Position numbers and translations under genes: made by a program
Notes under the pieces: generated by a model
Seen by the model: the letters and a program-made list of their open reading frames with translations, nothing else
Databases searched by the model: none
What the model was told of the DNA's origin: nothing
Shown: piece after piece, positions 1-6,514 of the stretch
Numbering within the stretch: position 1 is the stretch's first letter
Layout of the letters: every line of letters begins with the position of its first letter
Source: Actinomycetota bacterium
GTDB taxonomy: Bacteria > Actinomycetota > UBA4738
Direction: 5' to 3'
Assembly: GCA_005885015.1 (NCBI GenBank)
Contig: VAYG01000090.1
Coordinates: 1 to 10,206, forward strand
DNA: 10,206 nt

Positions 1-807
1 GGCCCACCCCACGATCCGCTCGCGGCTCAGGCCCAGCGCCTCGACGAGCTGGTCGATCCTGCGAGCGGTGACCCGCCCCGGGTCTCTCCCCTCGAAGGCC
101 TGGGGCCCCGGGTTGCGCAGCAACGCCCCGAGGTCGAAGGCCCGGTCACCGACCAGCGGCTTCGGATCGATGGCCAGCCAGGGTTCCCTCTGTGCCGCCA
201 GGACGTTGTAGTGGTGGAAGTCCTGATCGAGGAGGAACGCCTCGTCGGAGCTGTCGGCAAGTTCGGCGAACAGCGCCGACGCCCGCTCCGCGAGATCCGT
301 ATCGAAAGGCCGCCCGAGCCGCTCGAACTCCTCCGGCACCGAGGCGGCCCACGCCCGAGCCCTGTCGGAAACGCGCTCGAAGGGATGGCCGGCCCCCACC
401 GGTTTCCAGAGCCTGCGGATCACGTCGGCTGCGATCGCCGTGGCCACCTCGTCGTCTTCGATCTGAGAGAGGCGCGTTCCGGGCTCGCAGCGCTCCAGGA
501 GCAGCACGCCCGCTTCGTCGTCCGCGTCGAGCAGCCGCACTGCGCCGCGGCCCTCATATCGCCGGAGGGCCTCGCCTTCGTGGACGTTCTCCCGGTCCAC
601 GAAGTTGACCTTCAGGACCGCGGACACCCCGTCCCGAAGCCGAGCCGGGGTGACGTAGGAGTAGCTGGCTGGGAAGGGGCTGCCCAGGGTAAGCGACCAT
701 CGATCCACGAATTCGTCGACGATCGGCGGCAGGCTTCGCAGCCAGGCGCGTCCCTTGTCACCGAATCGCGCCATCGTGGTGGTGAGCTCGTCGGGGATGG
801 CGATCAC
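1..807 (-). CDS. Aminoglycoside phosphotransferase, streptomycin 6-kinase/hydroxyurea kinase type (3' end cut by window)
   Basis: By family this is a cytoplasmic ATP-dependent kinase that inactivates streptomycin-like aminoglycosides or a related small molecule. The minus strand is open for 269 codons from GTG at 807 to the window edge. The family is about 300 residues, so only the C-terminal tail should be missing. The catalytic-loop region reads LDQDFHHYNVLAA (catalytic Asp about residue 196, Asn 201), followed by REPWLAIDPKPLVGDRAFDLG, split here by the metal-binding Asp at about 214; this block is the family signature. The position usually held by His, two residues before the catalytic Asp, is Asp 194 here. 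The GTG is the first start after an in-frame TAG at 817-819 and lies 6 bp after a TAGTCT -10 box, which fits leaderless translation; no Shine-Dalgarno is visible. A later ATG at 775 is possible. The family assignment is strong; the substrate is not known, because many chromosomal homologues are not proven resistance genes. Confidence 0.85.
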   Translation of the reverse strand, partial: MIAIPDELTTTMARFGDKGRAWLRSLPPIVDEFVDRWSLTLGSPFPASYSYVTPARLRDGVSAVLKVNFVDRENVHEGEALRRYEGRGAVRLLDADDEAGVLLLERCEPGTRLSQIEDDEVATAIAADVIRRLWKPVGAGHPFERVSDRARAWAASVPEEFERLGRPFDTDLAERASALFAELADSSDEAFLLDQDFHHYNVLAAQREPWLAIDPKPLVGDRAFDLGALLRNPGPQAFEGRDPGRVTARRIDQLVEALGLSRERIVGWA

Positions 808-813
808 GTGCTC

Positions 814-819
814 AGACTA
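814..819 (-). promoter_or_regulatory. -10 box (TAGTCT) for a leaderless phosphotransferase transcript
   Basis: On the minus strand TAGTCT matches the actinobacterial TANNNT -10 pattern and ends 6 bp before the GTG start at 807. This puts the predicted transcription start at or next to the start codon. No convincing -35 was seen. The absence of a Shine-Dalgarno supports the leaderless reading. Confidence 0.45.
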
Positions 820-850
820 ATGAGGCCCCGCCATCACAACAGCGCAGCAT

Positions 851-879
851 TTGACCTCCCAAGAAGGGTGAGTTAGACC
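851..879 (+). promoter_or_regulatory. Candidate housekeeping-sigma promoter for the 915-6419 gene cluster
   Basis: TTGACC at 851-856 matches five of six positions of the -35 consensus. After a 17-bp spacer comes TAGACC at 874-879, a weak -10 (T and A at positions 1 and 2, A at 4). It sits in the 107-bp divergent region, about 35 bp upstream of the first plus-strand start codon, in the right place to drive the five-gene cluster. The spacing is ideal but the -10 is poor, so this is a candidate only. Confidence 0.4.
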
Positions 880-914
880 AGTCGTCCCAAACGCCCTCAC
901 AGGAAGGGGAAGCC

Positions 915-1388
915 ATGAGGAAGATCGCCACGTTGACGGCCCTGGCCGCGCTTCTGGCACTGGTGGGCGGGAGCATGACCGCTACCTCTGCCCTGGCCCG
1001 AACCAAGACAAGGACGTTTCACGTCCACAACGAGACGGAGACGTCCAAAGATCGCAACCCCTGCACCGGCGACAAGGGAACGCTGACCCTCACCTACAAC
1101 GCGGTGTTCCACGTGACGAAGATCGGCCCCGGCCAGAAGCACGTCACCTTCACTCAGACCGGCCGATTCCAGTTCGTCCCAAACGACCCGAGCAAGCCCT
1201 CCTACACGGGGCACTTCACGGTTTGGGGCGGATTCAACACCAACGGTGAGAACCAGACGGGTACGTTCACGTTCAGCGTCAAGGGGAAGGGATCCGACGG
1301 GTCGACCCTTCGGTTCCACGAGGTCATGCACATCACCGTGGGGGCGAACGGCGTCAAGGTCGAGTTCGACAAGGTGCGCTGCGGATAA
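915..1388 (+). CDS. Small secreted protein of unknown function
   Basis: The 157-residue product has a classic Sec signal peptide: MRK, a hydrophobic stretch at about residues 5-22, and an ALA cleavage motif ending at residue 28. The mature part, about 129 residues, alternates hydrophobic and polar residues in patterns such as GTLTLTYNAVFHVT and HVTFTQTGRFQFV, as expected for an all-beta fold. It has only two cysteines (about 50 and 156), near the two ends, which could form one disulfide after export. The start is well supported by GGAAGGGG at 902-909, five bases before ATG. It is the first gene of the five-gene plus-strand cluster and 44 bp before the SnoaL-like gene. I recognise no family with confidence; similar small secreted beta proteins are often hypothetical in soil actinobacteria. 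No catalytic motif is visible. Confidence 0.8.
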   Translation: MRKIATLTALAALLALVGGSMTATSALARTKTRTFHVHNETETSKDRNPCTGDKGTLTLTYNAVFHVTKIGPGQKHVTFTQTGRFQFVPNDPSKPSYTGHFTVWGGFNTNGENQTGTFTFSVKGKGSDGSTLRFHEVMHITVGANGVKVEFDKVRCG

Positions 1389-1405
1389 GCCCCGATCCGA
1401 GCCGT

Positions 1406-1419
1406 GTCGGTCGACCGAC
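1406..1419. repeat. Perfect 14-bp palindrome just upstream of the SnoaL-like gene
   Basis: GTCGGTCGACCGAC reads the same on both strands. It lies in the 44-bp gap between the secreted-protein stop and the SnoaL-like start, immediately before the Shine-Dalgarno at 1421-1427. It could be an operator for a dimeric repressor or form a short hairpin affecting initiation. GC-rich DNA produces such palindromes by chance, so function is unproven. Confidence 0.5.
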
Positions 1420-1432
1420 GAAAGGAGAGACC

Positions 1433-1825
1433 GTGGCTCATCCCAACGAGGAAGTTGCTCGGAGCGCCACCGAGGCGTTGTCCAAGGGTGACATGGAGGG
1501 GTTCCTCAGTCATCACACTGAGGACACCGTGGTGCACTTCCCAGGCAGGGGCCCGCTGGCCGGCGACTACAAGGGCAGGGATGGCGTGGCCCAGATGTTC
1601 CAGAAGCAGATGACCATGCTCGACGCCCCACCCCGGATCGAGACCCACGACATCCTCGCCAATGACGACCACGCGGTGGTCCTGAACAACGTCAGCGCCA
1701 GCCGGAAGGGGAAGACGCTCGATCAGCAGCAGGTGGTCGTGCTGCACATCAAGGGCGGCAAGATCGCCGAGGTGTGGCTGCAGTTCTCCGATCAGCAGGC
1801 CATGGACGAGATGGCCTCCTCCTGA
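1433..1825 (+). CDS. SnoaL-like/NTF2-fold protein
   Basis: The 130-residue product has the size and pattern of the SnoaL-like branch of the NTF2-fold superfamily: an N-terminal helix around VARSATEALSKGDMEGFLSH, then HTEDTVVHFPGRGPLAGDYKGRDGV divided around PGRG, then paired strands ending in VVVLHIKGGKIAEVWLQFSD. Members are small cone-shaped proteins with a ligand pocket; some are polyketide cyclases or isomerases, but most have no known substrate. GTG at 1433 is chosen because AAAGGAG at 1421-1427 lies five bases upstream. It is soluble, with no signal peptide or membrane segment. It sits 44 bp after the secreted-protein gene and 44 bp before the HRPCxxC protein, probably on the same transcript. 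The fold assignment is confident; the reaction, if any, is unknown. Confidence 0.82.
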   Translation: MAHPNEEVARSATEALSKGDMEGFLSHHTEDTVVHFPGRGPLAGDYKGRDGVAQMFQKQMTMLDAPPRIETHDILANDDHAVVLNNVSASRKGKTLDQQQVVVLHIKGGKIAEVWLQFSDQQAMDEMASS

Positions 1826-1869
1826 GCCGAGGACGGAGCGCTTTCCAAAAGAGGTAGGCGCCGGACGTC

Positions 1870-2541
1870 GTGTCGCGGCGCAACCGGGTCACACCGTTCG
1901 GTGACATCATCGCCACCGAAGCTCGCGGGCTTCTGTTCGGGAACCGGGGCGTCCTCCACGATGACAGCGGGAGACTCGTGCGGACGTGGCAGGTCCGCCG
2001 GTGGATCGCCTGCCGGCTCGAGTTCAAGGGGCGCCGACGGGAGCTGCTCCGCCCCGGTCGCTTCACCGAGCTGTTCTTCCTGGACGAGGCAACGGCCCTG
2101 GCTGCCGGCCACCGGCCGTGCGCCGAGTGCCGGCGGGAGGACTTCCTACGCTTCCGCCACGCGTGGATGGAGATCCATCCGGGCGGCTCGGGCAAGGTCG
2201 ACGACATCGACCGCGCGCTGCACGTCGAGCGGATCGACGAGGGCGGCAAGAAAATGCACCCCGCGAAGCTCGCCGATCTCCCGGACGGGTCGATGATCTG
2301 CGAGGGCAACCGAGCCTGGCTCGTCATGCACGGTGCCCTCCTGGCCTGGTCCCCATTCGGATACGGCGAACGGCGGACGATTCCTGCAACGGCCACAGTG
2401 CTCGTCCTGACCCCACCGTCGGTCATCGATGTCATCCGCGCGGGCTACGACCCCAGCCTCCATCCGACCGCCGCTCGAGGGCTGGCGGCTTCGGCGCCCT
2501 CTGCCAAGAGACATCACCCTCGACAGCCTGGCGGCCGGTGA
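1870..2541 (+). CDS. Conserved protein of unknown function with HRPCxxC motif
   Basis: The 223-residue product is soluble. Its core, about residues 5-200, has a distinctive pattern: an N-terminal PFGDII and GNRGVLHDD, a basic WIACRLEFKGRRRE stretch, TELFFLDEATALAAGHRPCAE ending in a CxxC (Cys 84 and 87), then a RFRHAW helix and a C-terminal region ending near AGYDPSLHP. I recall similar proteins in actinobacteria and rhizobia, always uncharacterised. The HRPCxxC block resembles the RPCxxC turn in the Ada-type zinc site, but a full four-ligand set is not evident (other Cys at 48 and 144). GTG at 1870 is the only start after an in-frame TAG at 1855-1857; its Shine-Dalgarno (GAGG, 1851-1854) is distant. 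The last 23 or so residues look like a low-complexity extension into the next gene, whose GTG overlaps this TGA. Confidence 0.72.
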   Translation: MSRRNRVTPFGDIIATEARGLLFGNRGVLHDDSGRLVRTWQVRRWIACRLEFKGRRRELLRPGRFTELFFLDEATALAAGHRPCAECRREDFLRFRHAWMEIHPGGSGKVDDIDRALHVERIDEGGKKMHPAKLADLPDGSMICEGNRAWLVMHGALLAWSPFGYGERRTIPATATVLVLTPPSVIDVIRAGYDPSLHPTAARGLAASAPSAKRHHPRQPGGR

Positions 2542-3354
2542 GCACAATGGGGGCTCCAGTGCACCCTGACGGCCCACCCAGCCGAACCGACGCCGCGGTT
2601 CCCCCTGACGAGCTGCGACCAGTTACCGCCCTGTTCGCGGACATCGTTGGATCGACCTCGCTCGGAGAACGGCTGACCCCAGCCGAGGTCAAAGCCCTGA
2701 TCGGCGAGTGCGTGAGCCGCATGAGCCGGGCGGTCGAGGAGTTCGGAGGCATCATCCAGGCGTACACGGGGGACGGGATCTGCGCTTACTTCGGGGTTCC
2801 CGTTGCGCACGAGGACGATCCTGAGCGCGCCGCCCGCGCCGCCCTACGGATCATCAACATGGCCCGGGAGTACGCACGCGACGTCGAGGCCGCCTGGGGT
2901 CTCGCAGACTTCAACGTGCGTGTTGGGATCAACACGGGGCCGGCCGGGGTGGGGCTGGTCGGGGGTGAAACACCCCAGGCCCTTGCCCTCGGTGACGCGA
3001 CGAACGTGGCGGCGCGGCTGGAAAGCGCGGCAGAGCCTGGAACGATCGCGGTCGGGTACAGCACGGCGCGGCGCTTGGCGATGTCGTTCATCCTCGAATC
3101 GCTCGGTCAGATCATGGTGAAGGGCCGGGACGAGCCGGTTGCGGCCTGGCGGCTGGTCGGGCCGCAGACAGAGACCGGCGAGCATCGAGAGATCCCTCTG
3201 GTCGGGCGCGAGGGCGAGATGGCCTTGCTGGCGTCGGTTGTCGAGGACATGGCGGCCGGCCGGGGACAGATATTGCTGATCGAGGGCGACGCTGGGATCG
3301 GCAAGACCAGGCTGCTCGCCGAACTCCAGGTTATGGCTGCAGGCCGGTGCACGT

Positions 3355-3366
3355 GGCGACGTCGCC
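3355..3366. repeat. 12-bp palindrome at the cyclase-ATPase frame break
   Basis: GGCGACGTCGCC is a perfect palindrome lying exactly where the reading frame of the cyclase-ATPase changes. Such a site could be a deletion endpoint, a hairpin that misled assembly or polymerase, or chance. It overlaps the first codons of the resumed frame (GDVA). Confidence 0.5.
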
Positions 3367-3372
3367 ATCAGG

Positions 3373-4518
3373 ATGCGGCTGCGGGCGAGGCTGGGGGCTC
3401 TCCTGCGAACTCAGCTGGACGATGTGCTGCCGCTGCTCGGAGGGCTGCTCTCGATCCGTACCGATCCGGATGTGAAGATGGGCGGGGACTCGAGCAGCGG
3501 CTCGGTTGCGTCGAGTGTGGAGCGCGCCTATCGGACGTGGATCGAAGCCGTGGCGGCGACGGGGCCTGTTGCCCTCGCCATCGACGACCTCCACTGGGCC
3601 GATCCCTCCACGCGGTTGATGGCAGAAGCTCTCCTGGAGGCCACGGATCGCGCGCCGCTTTTGTTGGCCGTCGCGTTCCGGCCGGATCCAACCTCGGAGG
3701 CGTGGCCGATTCGGCTCAAGACCATGTCTGAGTTCCATCACCGGACCACCGAGTTGCCGCTGACACCTCTCACCGACCTGGCCGCGCGAACGCTCGCCGA
3801 CCTCCTCCTGCCGGAGCGCGCCATCGACGACGCCACCAGGGACGGAATCCTCCTGCGAGCCGAGGGAAACCCCTTGTATCTACGGGAACTTCTGACCAGC
3901 GTGGTCGAGGAGAGCGGCCAGGATCGCTCGCGCTCGTGGAGCGTTTCCATCCGCCATCTCTTGCCATCCTCCCTGGAGAGCCTGTTCGTAGCCCGGATCG
4001 ATCGTCTTCCGCCCGAGGCCCGTCGTCTGGTGCAGGTGGCTGCGGTCATCGGCCGCGAGTTCCCGGTCAAAATCTTGCAGCGGGCTGCGCCCAGCGAAGG
4101 CTTCGACGACGAGTTGGCAACGTTGCTTCGGGCCGACCTGATCCGTGAGGTGCGGCGCTATCCACAGCTCGAGTGCACCTTTCGCCACGGCCTGATTCAA
4201 GAAGCGGCGTTGTCCACGCTCACTCCCGGGCGCCTGCGTGAGATACACGGCCGAGTGGGGGCGGCGTTCGAAGAGTTCTTCGCCGGGTCGCCCCATGACC
4301 ACCTCGAGCTACTCGCCTATCACTACTACCGAAGTGACGATCAGTCCCGGGCCATGGCCTATCTGGAGCAGGCCGCAGAGAGAGCGGCCGGATTGGGCGC
4401 GGCCCCTCAGGCCGGCGAGCTGCTCCGCCGGGCGAAGAAGGTGGCGGACCGGCTGGGCGACGTCCAATCGGCGAGACGCATCGGCGAGCGCCAGGCTCGC
4501 CTCGAGGTCGCTCCGTGA
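3373..4518 (+). CDS. 3' fragment of the cyclase-ATPase: Walker B, helical regulatory part and TPR-like tail
   Basis: This is the downstream open frame of the broken gene, listed separately because it is open for 381 codons from ATG and could be called as a gene of its own. It contains AIDDLHWADPST (Walker B), a winged-helix-like section with GNPLYLRELL, LPSSLESLFVARIDRLPPEA and VAAVIGREF, and FRHGLIQEAAL before a TPR-like end with YLEQAAERAAGLG. These blocks are typical of the AAA_16/predicted-ATPase part of cyclase-ATPase and LuxR-type regulators. It lacks Walker A and could not hydrolyse ATP alone. The first residues, MRLRARLGALL, are family sequence and no good Shine-Dalgarno precedes this ATG, so it is a fragment and not a true start. 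Its stop overlaps the start of the kinase gene as GTGA. Confidence 0.65.
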   Translation: MRLRARLGALLRTQLDDVLPLLGGLLSIRTDPDVKMGGDSSSGSVASSVERAYRTWIEAVAATGPVALAIDDLHWADPSTRLMAEALLEATDRAPLLLAVAFRPDPTSEAWPIRLKTMSEFHHRTTELPLTPLTDLAARTLADLLLPERAIDDATRDGILLRAEGNPLYLRELLTSVVEESGQDRSRSWSVSIRHLLPSSLESLFVARIDRLPPEARRLVQVAAVIGREFPVKILQRAAPSEGFDDELATLLRADLIREVRRYPQLECTFRHGLIQEAALSTLTPGRLREIHGRVGAAFEEFFAGSPHDHLELLAYHYYRSDDQSRAMAYLEQAAERAAGLGAAPQAGELLRRAKKVADRLGDVQSARRIGERQARLEVAP

Positions 4519-6419
4519 CCACCGATCCCCGGATCGGCTCGGTGCTGGCGGGATTCCGGATCGAATCGCTGCTCGGCAAGGGTGGAATGAGCATCGTCTA
4601 CCTTGCCGAGCAGGAGTTCCCCAAGCGGTGGGTGGCCCTGAAGCTGCTTTCGTCCGATCTCTCCGAGGACGAACGTTTCCGGGAGCGATTCGTGCGCGAG
4701 TCCAACACGGCCGCCTCGATCGACCATCCGAACATCATCCCCATCTATGGGGCGGGGGAGGTAGACGGGCAGCTCTTCATCGCCATGCGATACGTGAAGG
4801 GCAGCGACCTCAAGCACGTCATCCACAGCGAGGGGGCACTCGATCCGGCCCGCGCTCTTTCGATCATCAGCCAGGTGGCGGGGGCGCTCGACGTCGCTCA
4901 CGGGGAGGGGCTGGTCCATCGCGACGTCAAGCCGGGGAACATCCTCCTAGCTTCCGGGCCAGAGTCTTTCGAACACGTCTATCTCTCGGACTTCGGCCTG
5001 ACCAAACGGACCTCCTCCGAGTCGGGCATCACCGGGACGGGGCAGTTCGTGGGGACCCTCGACTACGCCGCCCCGGAACAGTTCGAGGGAACACCACTCG
5101 ATGCGCGGGCCGACGTGTACTCCCTGGGATGCGTGACGTTCGAATGCCTCACGGGCCAGGCCCCGTTCACGCGGGACGGGGACGCCGCCCTGATGTACGC
5201 CCACCTGATGGCCCCTCGCCCCACGCCTTCCGCGATCCGTCCCGAGCTCTCCGTGTTCGACGACGTGATCGGACGAGCGATGGCTCGTCGGCCTGAGGAT
5301 CGATATGCCACGGCCGGCAGCTTCGCCAACGACCTCCGCGCGGCGATTGGGGTCACCAGCGGGGCTCTGCCCTCGGTGGGTCGGCGGAGGGCCAGGCGAC
5401 GCAACGGCGCGATCGCCGTCGTGGTGGCCGCAGCTCTCGCCGTGGCCATGGTGACTCTTGTGTTGGTCTCAAGGAGCTCAGCTCCCCCGCCGGTGGGGCA
5501 GATGGTCGTTGCGAACAGCCTGGTAGGCCTGGATGCGAGGACCGGCAAGGTCAGATCGGTGATCCCGGTGGGCCTCCGGCCGGCCGACGTGCTCAACGGT
5601 TCCGGCGATAACTTGTGGATTCTTAACACCGAGGACCGGACCATTTCAATCGTGGACACGAGATCCGAGCGTGAGCTCCGGCGGGTGGGCGGACTGTCCC
5701 CCGTCTACCGGCTCAACGGCCCGGGCCCGTTCGGGCCAAGCATTGCCTCCGGCTTCGGCTCGATCTGGGTGGCGAGCGATGACGAGGCAGTCGAGCGGAT
5801 CAACGAGTCGACCAACCTGTCCGAGGGGAAGGTCCTGGTGAACCACGACATAACCGGCATCGCCACTGACGAGGGGAGCGTATGGACGACCAACGGCGAT
5901 GGGACCGTCACCATCATCGATCCCTCCGCCAACAGGATCGGCAAGACCGTCAAGCTGGGGCGTCGGGAGAACGGGATATTCGCGTGCAGTCCATGCAATA
6001 CGGACGCCATCGCCGTCGGAGAGGGTGCCGCATGGGTCGTTAGCTACAACGACGGCACGATTACGAAGATCGATGCCGCCGCCGAAGTGGCGGCCGGGCA
6101 AGCCGACCTCGGTGGGAACCCCGGCCCCGTGGCGGTCCGATTCGGCAGTGTGTGGGTGCTCAACCTGGGCAACGGAGCCGTCGACAGGATCGCTCCAGCC
6201 ACACTCCAGGTCACCTCGATCCCGATCGGTAGGGTCAGAACTCGCGGTGGCAGCATCGCTTTCAGCAGCACAAGCGTGTGGGTGACCGATCCTGGGAGCG
6301 GAAACTTGATCCGCATCGACCCGTTGACGAACGCGGTCCAAAAGATACACGTTGGATTCGCCCCGGCCGGCATCGCCGTCAAGGGCGAGACCATCTGGGT
6401 TACGGTGTCACTCGGCTGA
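4515..6419 (+). CDS. Receptor Ser/Thr protein kinase, PknB-type, with extracytoplasmic beta-propeller
   Basis: The 634-residue membrane kinase phosphorylates Ser/Thr of cytoplasmic targets and probably itself. Kinase domain at about 14-275: glycine loop GKGGMS, Lys 43 (VALK), Glu 62, HRDVKPGN (Asp 137), DFG 159-161, and GTLDYAAPE with Glu 188. Activation-loop Thr 173 and 175 match the autophosphorylation spacing of PknB. A basic stretch, RRRARRRNG, precedes one transmembrane helix at about 299-319, so the kinase is inside. Residues about 325-634 outside form repeated blades with SIWVAS, SVWTTNGDG, AAWVVSYNDG, SVWVLNLGNG and SVWVTDPGSG motifs, as in Vgb/YncE-like propellers. Cys 491 and 494 (CSPC) might form a disulfide. 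GTG at 4515 overlaps the cyclase-ATPase stop and has GAGGT at 4504-4508, indicating translational coupling. The kinase assignment is firm; the ligand is unknown. Confidence 0.95.
   Translation: MTTDPRIGSVLAGFRIESLLGKGGMSIVYLAEQEFPKRWVALKLLSSDLSEDERFRERFVRESNTAASIDHPNIIPIYGAGEVDGQLFIAMRYVKGSDLKHVIHSEGALDPARALSIISQVAGALDVAHGEGLVHRDVKPGNILLASGPESFEHVYLSDFGLTKRTSSESGITGTGQFVGTLDYAAPEQFEGTPLDARADVYSLGCVTFECLTGQAPFTRDGDAALMYAHLMAPRPTPSAIRPELSVFDDVIGRAMARRPEDRYATAGSFANDLRAAIGVTSGALPSVGRRRARRRNGAIAVVVAAALAVAMVTLVLVSRSSAPPPVGQMVVANSLVGLDARTGKVRSVIPVGLRPADVLNGSGDNLWILNTEDRTISIVDTRSERELRRVGGLSPVYRLNGPGPFGPSIASGFGSIWVASDDEAVERINESTNLSEGKVLVNHDITGIATDEGSVWTTNGDGTVTIIDPSANRIGKTVKLGRRENGIFACSPCNTDAIAVGEGAAWVVSYNDGTITKIDAAAEVAAGQADLGGNPGPVAVRFGSVWVLNLGNGAVDRIAPATLQVTSIPIGRVRTRGGSIAFSSTSVWVTDPGSGNLIRIDPLTNAVQKIHVGFAPAGIAVKGETIWVTVSLG
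5046..5128 (+). repeat. Inverted-repeat partner A: activation-loop segment shared with the second kinase
   Basis: Positions 5046-5074 match the complement of 7893-7921 at 28 of 29 bases, and 5106-5128 match the complement of 7839-7861 at all 23. The DNA identity encodes FVGTLDYAAP and RADVYSLG. As the two genes face each other, the segment is an inverted repeat with about 2.7 kb between copies. Confidence 0.8.
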
Positions 6420-6479
6420 TCGCGGGCTGATGACAAGCTCTCTTCGGGACTGCGCTTGGTCCCCGGATCGAGTGGTTCC

Positions 6480-6494
6480 ACGAGCCCGGCTCGT
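6480..6494. terminator. Weak hairpin between the convergent kinase genes
   Basis: ACGAGC and GCTCGT flank a 3-base loop, forming a 6-bp GC-rich stem in the 95-bp gap between the two convergent stops. No run of T follows on either strand, so it is not a standard intrinsic terminator. Its location makes a bidirectional termination role possible. Confidence 0.3.
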
Positions 6495-6514
6495 CGACAC
6501 GCCGAGTTTCCCCT

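Larger units (their letters stand above)
2538..4518 (+). pseudogene. Class III adenylate/guanylate cyclase fused to AAA/STAND-type ATPase, frame disrupted near 3350
   Basis: The N-terminal part reads from GTG at 2538, overlapping the previous stop as GTGA (ATG at 2547 is an alternative). The cyclase domain spans about residues 25-200 with metal-binding Asp 35 (FADIVGST) and Asp 79 (TGDGICAYFG), plus GDATNVAARLE holding Asn 156 and Arg 160 of the active site. An ATPase follows, with Walker A GDAGIGKT (Lys 256). The family frame then ends near TGG at 3354 and resumes one frame over at about 3352-3361, giving GDVAIRMRLRARLG, Walker B AIDDLHWAD (3577-3603) and a short TPR-like tail to the stop at 4518. 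Walker A to Walker B is about 93 residues, roughly 35-40 fewer than I expect for this family, so bases seem to be missing as well as the frame. Unshifted translation runs to TGA at 3729-3731. It is either a pseudogene or an assembly error. Confidence 0.8.

Noticed and set aside
211..876. Plus-strand open frame of 221 codons opposite the phosphotransferase
   Set aside because: It is antisense to a recognised enzyme in high-GC DNA, has no family motif and no ribosome binding site.
1202..1747. Minus-strand open frame of 181 codons across the secreted and SnoaL-like genes
   Set aside because: It spans two well-supported genes on the opposite strand and shows no domain pattern.
1986..2537. Upstream extension of the cyclase reading frame
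   Set aside because: The frame is open, but this part overlaps the HRPCxxC gene out of phase and is rich in Pro/Arg; the cyclase start is GTG at 2538.
3331..3376. Programmed frameshift joining the two halves of the cyclase-ATPase
   Set aside because: No slippery heptamer or stimulatory structure is evident, and a segment of the protein appears to be missing, which a programmed shift would not explain.
3357..3731. Continuation of the cyclase frame to the TGA at 3731
   Set aside because: After about 3354 this frame loses all family similarity, while the next frame carries Walker B and the rest of the ATPase.
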